A stretch of 64,000 bases of DNA from Pseudoflavonifractor sp. (GTDB taxonomy: Bacteria > Bacteroidota > Bacteroidia > Bacteroidales > Muribaculaceae). The notes beneath the pieces are model-generated. The model was given only the letters and a program-made list of their open reading frames with translations. It did no database searches and was not told the DNA's origin. Shown one piece after another: positions 59,891 through 64,000 of the stretch; within the stretch, counting starts at the first letter, position 1; each line of letters begins with the position of its first letter. Both the position numbers and the translations under genes were made by a program. The stretch spans positions 414,505-478,504 of the forward strand of contig JAMPAQ010000001.1 in assembly GCA_023667145.1 (NCBI GenBank), written 5' to 3'.

Positions 59891-62446
59891 TTACTTCACT
59901 ACCACGTTATCGACACACCATGTGGCGTAATTGCCCGAGGGATCGACCGTTGCCTTGTATCGGAATCCGATATAGATGGTGCCCGATACATTGCCGAGGT
60001 TGAGCGTCCCAGACTCTGCCCACGACGAGTATCCGCTGTCGGGTGCTGTCGCGAGTGTCGGGTTGAGCTTGGTCTTGGTGGCCGTGGCGGGGTCGGCCCC
60101 GTTGAGCACATAGACCTCAAGCGATGATGTCGAGCTGCCATATCCGTTGACCTGTGTGACAAACGACAGGGTCTTGGCTGTCAAGCTACCGGCAGCGATA
60201 GGAGCCGATATGAGCCACGAGTCAAACGGTGCCGTACCCTTGTAGCCGGTACATGCGGCGTAGTTGTTGCCCTGGAATGTGGGGATGTACCACTCCTTGT
60301 TACCCTCGATGACCTTGATGCTCCATCCGGCGGGGATGTTGGTGGATGCGTCAAAATTCTCGTCGATGGATGCCACGGGTGTTACCGGGGTGTCGGGGGT
60401 ATCGCTGCCGCCGTCTATCTTGTAGGCGGTGGCCGACTTCAGGCCGACAGTGCCGAAATAGTTCTCGATTGACGCGTTGAGGCTGACTTTCTTGCCGAAG
60501 TTGCCGGGATTGTTGACAAGGTTGAGCGCCGACCTTACCGAACCGCTGGGGAGCTGCACGGGGATGCACTGGGACAGGTCGGTCACGCCGGGCGCGTCGG
60601 CGAGCAGCAGATTGGTGGCTACCGTGGCGTCGGCTGTGAACCGCGCTCCATCAGCCAGTGTCATGCCGTCAATCCAGCCTACGATATATCCGCTGACCCA
60701 CGCCGTGCCGGTGGCTGCGCCGCTGTTGACCTGCGATATGGTGTAGGGGTCGTTCTCGGTGCCGTCACCGCCCTGACCGGGAGTGGGGGTCGGTGTGTTG
60801 CCTCCGTCCCCGAGCTTGTATTCTGAGGCCGACTTGAGACCTGTTGTTCCGAAGTACTTCTCAATTGACGCGTTGAGGCTTACGGCCTTACCCATATTGT
60901 CGGGATGGTTCTGGAGGTTGAGCGCCGTGCGCACTGAGCCGCTGGGGAGCTGCACGGGTATGCACTTGGCAATGTCGGTCTCGCCCTGGGTGGCTGATAT
61001 GAGGATATTGGTGTTTGCTGTCGCGGGTACGGAGAAGCGAGCGCCGTCTGACAGTGTCATGCCATCAATCCAGCCTACGATATATCCCGTTACCCATGCC
61101 GTGCCGGTGGCCGTGCCGTTGAGCACCTGGGTGACTGTGTACGGTGAGTTCTCGGTGCCGTCGCCGGGGGTGTCGGGTGTGTCGCCGCCGGGGACTTCGA
61201 CACCCTCGATGCTGAACTCGGTGGCCGATCCGCTGTTGTTGGTGACTCCGTTGGCGTCCATGTAGGTGTCAAACGTTCCGTTGACCTCCATGGCGCGGCC
61301 CAACAGTTCGGGGTGGTCCTTGAGGTTACCATATTCGCGCATAGCCGAACCCTGCGGCAGGGAGATGACAAAGCACTCGGCGATGTTGCGGCACTCAGCT
61401 GTCGGGCCGATGACGAGTGTGTTGGCCAGTGTGAACGGTGCCTCCCACTCGATGTCGTTGTTGCCCTCTACCGATGTCACCTCGGGAGCTACCGCGCCCA
61501 CGATATAGCCCTTCATCCATCCTCTGATGTTCTTGCCCACGAGCTCACGAGCCTCATCAACGGTGTAGGGGTTCTCCTCGGTGCCGGGGGCGAGTGTCGG
61601 GTTGCCGAAGTTCATGCAGTCGCTCTTGGAGCGCAGCAGCAGCTGCCAGGCGTTGTTGTAGTAGCTGAGTATGGCCACCACGTCACCGTGTCCCTCGGGC
61701 ATGACTGAACTTTGGAACGAGGCGTAGTTGCTGTTGCGCACCACGATGCTGTTGCCGCTGTCGTCGAGCAGTGTGCGGCTCGTCGATGCGTCGCTGTCCG
61801 AGAATGTCAGCTCGCCGCCACCCTCAAAATAGACGTTGTTGAGGCGTATGAGCTGGCCCTGCCACTTGCGCAGCAACTCGGGCGACGTGTAAGTGTTCAG
61901 TTCCGATATGGTGGTCAGCAGGGTGTCTATCTTTGACGGCTCGGGGAGACCGTTGAGCTGCGAGTGCAGCTTGAACATCTCAAGGGGGAGTCGCGATGCC
62001 TGCCATCCGTAGCGGTCGCTGTAGTCGGGAAATCCAAGCTGCTGCAATCCGCTGTACTTGCCGATATAGAGGTCGGTCATGTCAATCACTATTTCCTGTC
62101 CCACGCGGTACGTGTTACAGAGGCTGTTGGCATCTATCGACATCGACAGAGCCGATGTCGCGTCCTGTATGACAAGGCTCTTGAAGATGTTGCCGCTCTC
62201 GTCCGAGCTGATGACGCGGCCGGCGATTATGACATGCTCTCCCGACGCAGTGAGCTTCACCGTGTCGATATAGTTGTCGGCCTCGTTCCAGTACTCCGTC
62301 TTCAGCTCAAGGATGCTGGTGTTGGCCTTCATGGTTGCCTCGGGTACTACGAGTGACGGGGCGTCGAAGTCATCCTGGCAAGCCGGGAGGATTACCGCCG
62401 CGAGGGCCGCCGCAAGTCCGAGTGTATATAACTTAGTCGTTTTCAT
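59891..62446 (-). CDS. DUF5689/DUF6359 modular lipoprotein with choice-of-anchor C-terminus
   Basis: 851 residues. The lipobox is ILPAC with C23. A DUF5689-type OB-like domain follows (HVIIAGRVISSDESGNIFKS, VIDMTDLYIGKYSGL, WQGQLIRLNNVYFEGGG, WQLLLRSKSDC). Then come three DUF6359-like repeats: a divergent one (YTVDEARELVGKNIRGWMKG), and two close copies starting YTVTQVLNGTATGTAWVTG and YTISQVNSGAATGTAWVSG, each with GYIVGWIDGMTL and CIPVQLPSGSVR. The C-terminal 160 residues form a jelly-roll-type domain (IDENFDASTNIPAGW, APFDSWLISAPI, GFRYKATVDPSGNYATWCVD). It is expected on the cell surface. The ligand is unknown. Confidence 0.82.
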   Translation of the reverse strand: MKTTKLYTLGLAAALAAVILPACQDDFDAPSLVVPEATMKANTSILELKTEYWNEADNYIDTVKLTASGEHVIIAGRVISSDESGNIFKSLVIQDATSALSMSIDANSLCNTYRVGQEIVIDMTDLYIGKYSGLQQLGFPDYSDRYGWQASRLPLEMFKLHSQLNGLPEPSKIDTLLTTISELNTYTSPELLRKWQGQLIRLNNVYFEGGGELTFSDSDASTSRTLLDDSGNSIVVRNSNYASFQSSVMPEGHGDVVAILSYYNNAWQLLLRSKSDCMNFGNPTLAPGTEENPYTVDEARELVGKNIRGWMKGYIVGAVAPEVTSVEGNNDIEWEAPFTLANTLVIGPTAECRNIAECFVISLPQGSAMREYGNLKDHPELLGRAMEVNGTFDTYMDANGVTNNSGSATEFSIEGVEVPGGDTPDTPGDGTENSPYTVTQVLNGTATGTAWVTGYIVGWIDGMTLSDGARFSVPATANTNILISATQGETDIAKCIPVQLPSGSVRTALNLQNHPDNMGKAVSLNASIEKYFGTTGLKSASEYKLGDGGNTPTPTPGQGGDGTENDPYTISQVNSGAATGTAWVSGYIVGWIDGMTLADGARFTADATVATNLLLADAPGVTDLSQCIPVQLPSGSVRSALNLVNNPGNFGKKVSLNASIENYFGTVGLKSATAYKIDGGSDTPDTPVTPVASIDENFDASTNIPAGWSIKVIEGNKEWYIPTFQGNNYAACTGYKGTAPFDSWLISAPIAAGSLTAKTLSFVTQVNGYGSSTSSLEVYVLNGADPATATKTKLNPTLATAPDSGYSSWAESGTLNLGNVSGTIYIGFRYKATVDPSGNYATWCVDNVVVK
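60420..61170 (-). repeat. Tandem near-identical DNA encoding DUF6359 repeats
   Basis: Two units of roughly 350 bases (about 60420-60770 and 60800-61160) share long identical stretches, such as the block encoding VGWIDGMTL (60655-60690 and 61055-61090) and the block encoding PVQLPSGSVR. A third related unit lies in the next gene (about 62500-62790). The similarity at DNA level indicates recent duplication or gene conversion. Confidence 0.65.
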
Positions 62447-62472
62447 TGTTCTATGCGTTTATTAGATTTGAC

Positions 62473-64000
62473 CTATTCAAAGGCATATTCCTTGACCGAT
62501 TTTAAGCCCTTGACCTTGAAGTAGGTCTCAAACGAGCCGGTGAGACGCACCTTTTTCCCGAGGTTGCCGGGATTGTCCACGAGGTTGAGGGCGGCACGCA
62601 CTGTTCCGCTGGGCAGTTGCACGGGTATACACTTGCTGACATCGGTCTCATTGTCCGACCCGGCGAGCAGCAGGTTGGTGTTTGACGTGGCGGGCACGGT
62701 AAACTTGGCTCCGCTCTCAAGCGCCGGGCCATCGACCCATCCAACTATGTAGCCCTCGACCGTGCCGTTGCCTGTGGCAGTGCCCGCTATAACCTGGGCG
62801 ACTGTGTACACCGATGTGTCATCGGGTGTGTCGGGGGTATCAGGGGTGACTGGGGTGTCGGGTACGGTCGGGGTGGTGCCGTCAAAGTCGATGCAGTCGT
62901 TAGCCGAGTTGAGCAGCAGCTGCCATGTGCCGTTAAAGTAGCTTACGATGGCTCTCACCTTGCCGGTCCCGGAGGGAAGTGTCTCTCCCTTGAACGAGGC
63001 GTAGTTGCTCGTGCGCACGATGATGCTGTTGCCCGATGCGTCAAGCAGCGTGCGGTTGGAGGTTGAGCTGGCATCCGAGAATGTCTCGCTGCCGCCGTTC
63101 TGGAAGTGCACGCCCGACAGCTCTACAAACCGTCCCTGCCACTCGATCTGTGCCTCGGCAGTCTGGGTGAGCTGTGAGATTGTGAGCGCCTTGGGCTGTA
63201 TGGCCGACGGGTCGGCTGTACCCTCCGTCTTGGTGTGGGCCTGGAGTTCCGACAGCCCCATGCGGCCTATCTGGGTTCCATACTGGTCTGAGCTCTCCAT
63301 CAGTCCGGCCTGCTGCCATCCGGCATACTTGCCGATGTAGAGTCCCGTGAGATCTACAGTGACCTCCTGTCCGAGGGGATAGGTCTGATATATCTTTGAG
63401 TCGTTGACCGAGAAAGTCAGCGCTGCCGTGGCATCTTCGATGACCACATACTTATAGATGTTGCCGCTTTCGTCCGAGCTCACCACGCGTCCCTTGACGA
63501 TATAGTGGCTTCCGTCCTCCTTGGTGCCAACCTCTGTCGCATAGTTGGTGGCATCCTGCCACAGCGCGGTTTTCACCTCAAGTATGGTCGTGTTGGCCTC
63601 CTCGATTGGTCTGGTGGGGTTGTCGTCGCCGGTCTCCTCAAATCCGATGCAATCCTCGTATGAGCGGAGCAGCAGCTGCCATCCGGTGTTGAAGTAGCTG
63701 AGGATACCGACCACAGAGCCTGTGCCCGAGGGCAGCTTCTTGTCAGCGAAGTTGGCATAACCGCTGTTACGCACGGTCAGGGTCTTGCCCGAGGCCGACA
63801 CGAGGGTGCGGTTGGTGTTGTTGGTACCGTCGGCAAAGGTCAGCGATCCCGCGCCTTCGAAGTGCACGTTGTCAAACCTCACGAGCTGGCTCTGCCAACG
63901 TATCACGCCCGGGGTGTCGCCGTTGGCGGGCAGCTGGTCCATATCCATGGCTATAACGTCAATGGCATCAGTGTCGGGATAGCTCGAGAACTGCATGTGC
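62473..64000 (-). CDS. DUF5689/DUF6359 modular protein, N-terminal part outside the window
   Basis: At least 509 residues, continuing past base 64000 on the minus strand; the ATG at 63994-63996 is internal, because the sequence there is already in the middle of a DUF5689 domain. It contains the end of one DUF5689 unit (SQLVRFDNVHFEGAGSLTF), a complete second unit (IVKGRVVSSDESGNIYKYVV, LTGLYIGKYAGWQQAG, VELSGVHFQNGGSETFSD), a Pro/Thr/Asp-rich linker, and one DUF6359 repeat (YTVAQVIAGTATGNGTVEG, GYIVGWVDGPAL). It ends without the jelly-roll domain of its neighbour. It lies 26 bases upstream of the 851-residue gene, so they form one operon of paralogues. Confidence 0.8.
   Translation of the reverse strand, partial: HMQFSSYPDTDAIDVIAMDMDQLPANGDTPGVIRWQSQLVRFDNVHFEGAGSLTFADGTNNTNRTLVSASGKTLTVRNSGYANFADKKLPSGTGSVVGILSYFNTGWQLLLRSYEDCIGFEETGDDNPTRPIEEANTTILEVKTALWQDATNYATEVGTKEDGSHYIVKGRVVSSDESGNIYKYVVIEDATAALTFSVNDSKIYQTYPLGQEVTVDLTGLYIGKYAGWQQAGLMESSDQYGTQIGRMGLSELQAHTKTEGTADPSAIQPKALTISQLTQTAEAQIEWQGRFVELSGVHFQNGGSETFSDASSTSNRTLLDASGNSIIVRTSNYASFKGETLPSGTGKVRAIVSYFNGTWQLLLNSANDCIDFDGTTPTVPDTPVTPDTPDTPDDTSVYTVAQVIAGTATGNGTVEGYIVGWVDGPALESGAKFTVPATSNTNLLLAGSDNETDVSKCIPVQLPSGTVRAALNLVDNPGNLGKKVRLTGSFETYFKVKGLKSVKEYAFE

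Noticed and set aside
1-64000. CRISPR array or prophage
   Set aside because: No regularly spaced repeats and no phage structural, integrase or lysis genes were seen; the only mobile element found is the ISAon1-like sequence.

Overview
The window looks like a chromosomal segment of a Bacteroidales bacterium, most likely of the Muribaculaceae or a close family. The evidence is GC-rich coding sequence, many promoters of the Bacteroidota form TTTG-N19/20-TAnnTTTG, few Shine-Dalgarno sites, Bacteroidota-specific families (DUF3822, DUF4254, DUF5689, DUF6359, C10 peptidase, WGDG/LRR surface proteins) and C-terminal tails resembling type IX secretion sorting domains. The family assignment is inference; no rRNA is present.

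Layout. 1-234 is the 3' end of a YgjP-like metallopeptidase. 235-4260 is a visibly AT-rich island with a UvrD-type helicase carrying an embedded nuclease-like domain and a two-TM protein of unknown family. 4370-12550 is a leftward housekeeping run (mnmG, apt, uvrC, a C10 protease, dtd, a MazG-like pyrophosphohydrolase, deoC, with ybeY upstream), and a consensus-type parS site lies just after mnmG. Next come a fused SpmA/SpmB protein and an O-acetylhomoserine sulfhydrylase. 15630-24766 is a lipopolysaccharide core assembly region: GT2, GT4, GT8, an InaA/KdkA-type kinase, a MATE exporter, an LtaS-like membrane transferase, GT90 and a second GT2. 25049-28300 holds a Na/phosphate cotransporter with a PhoU tail, an orphan response regulator and rnhB.

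28456-32836 encodes two tandem secreted WGDG/LRR proteins, one an internally duplicated version of the other. 33076-46440 mixes envelope genes (DUF4254, GT9, a flippase, DUF389, GT4, LD-carboxypeptidase) with housekeeping genes (ruvB, a radical SAM enzyme, argS, a BI-1 protein, a nucleoside kinase). An ISAon1-like insertion sequence, whose transposase appears to need a +1 shift, sits beside tRNA-Lys(CUU). 48945-54210 carries rsmD, DUF3822, an Ig-like lipoprotein and a membrane-tethered TPR/HTH regulator. It is followed by a candidate small RNA with its own promoter and terminator (about 54371-54517). 55369-59699 is a redox and folate region: flavodiiron protein with a flavodoxin-ferredoxin partner, and polyferredoxin-thyA-folA in one operon. 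The right end holds two modular DUF5689/DUF6359 lipoproteins, the second cut by the window edge.

The best candidates for follow-up are the helicase/two-TM island, the isolated small RNA, the parS site, the WGDG/LRR module family, the TTG starts of uvrC and ruvB, and two near-leaderless genes. All family calls were made by reading motifs; no database search was run.
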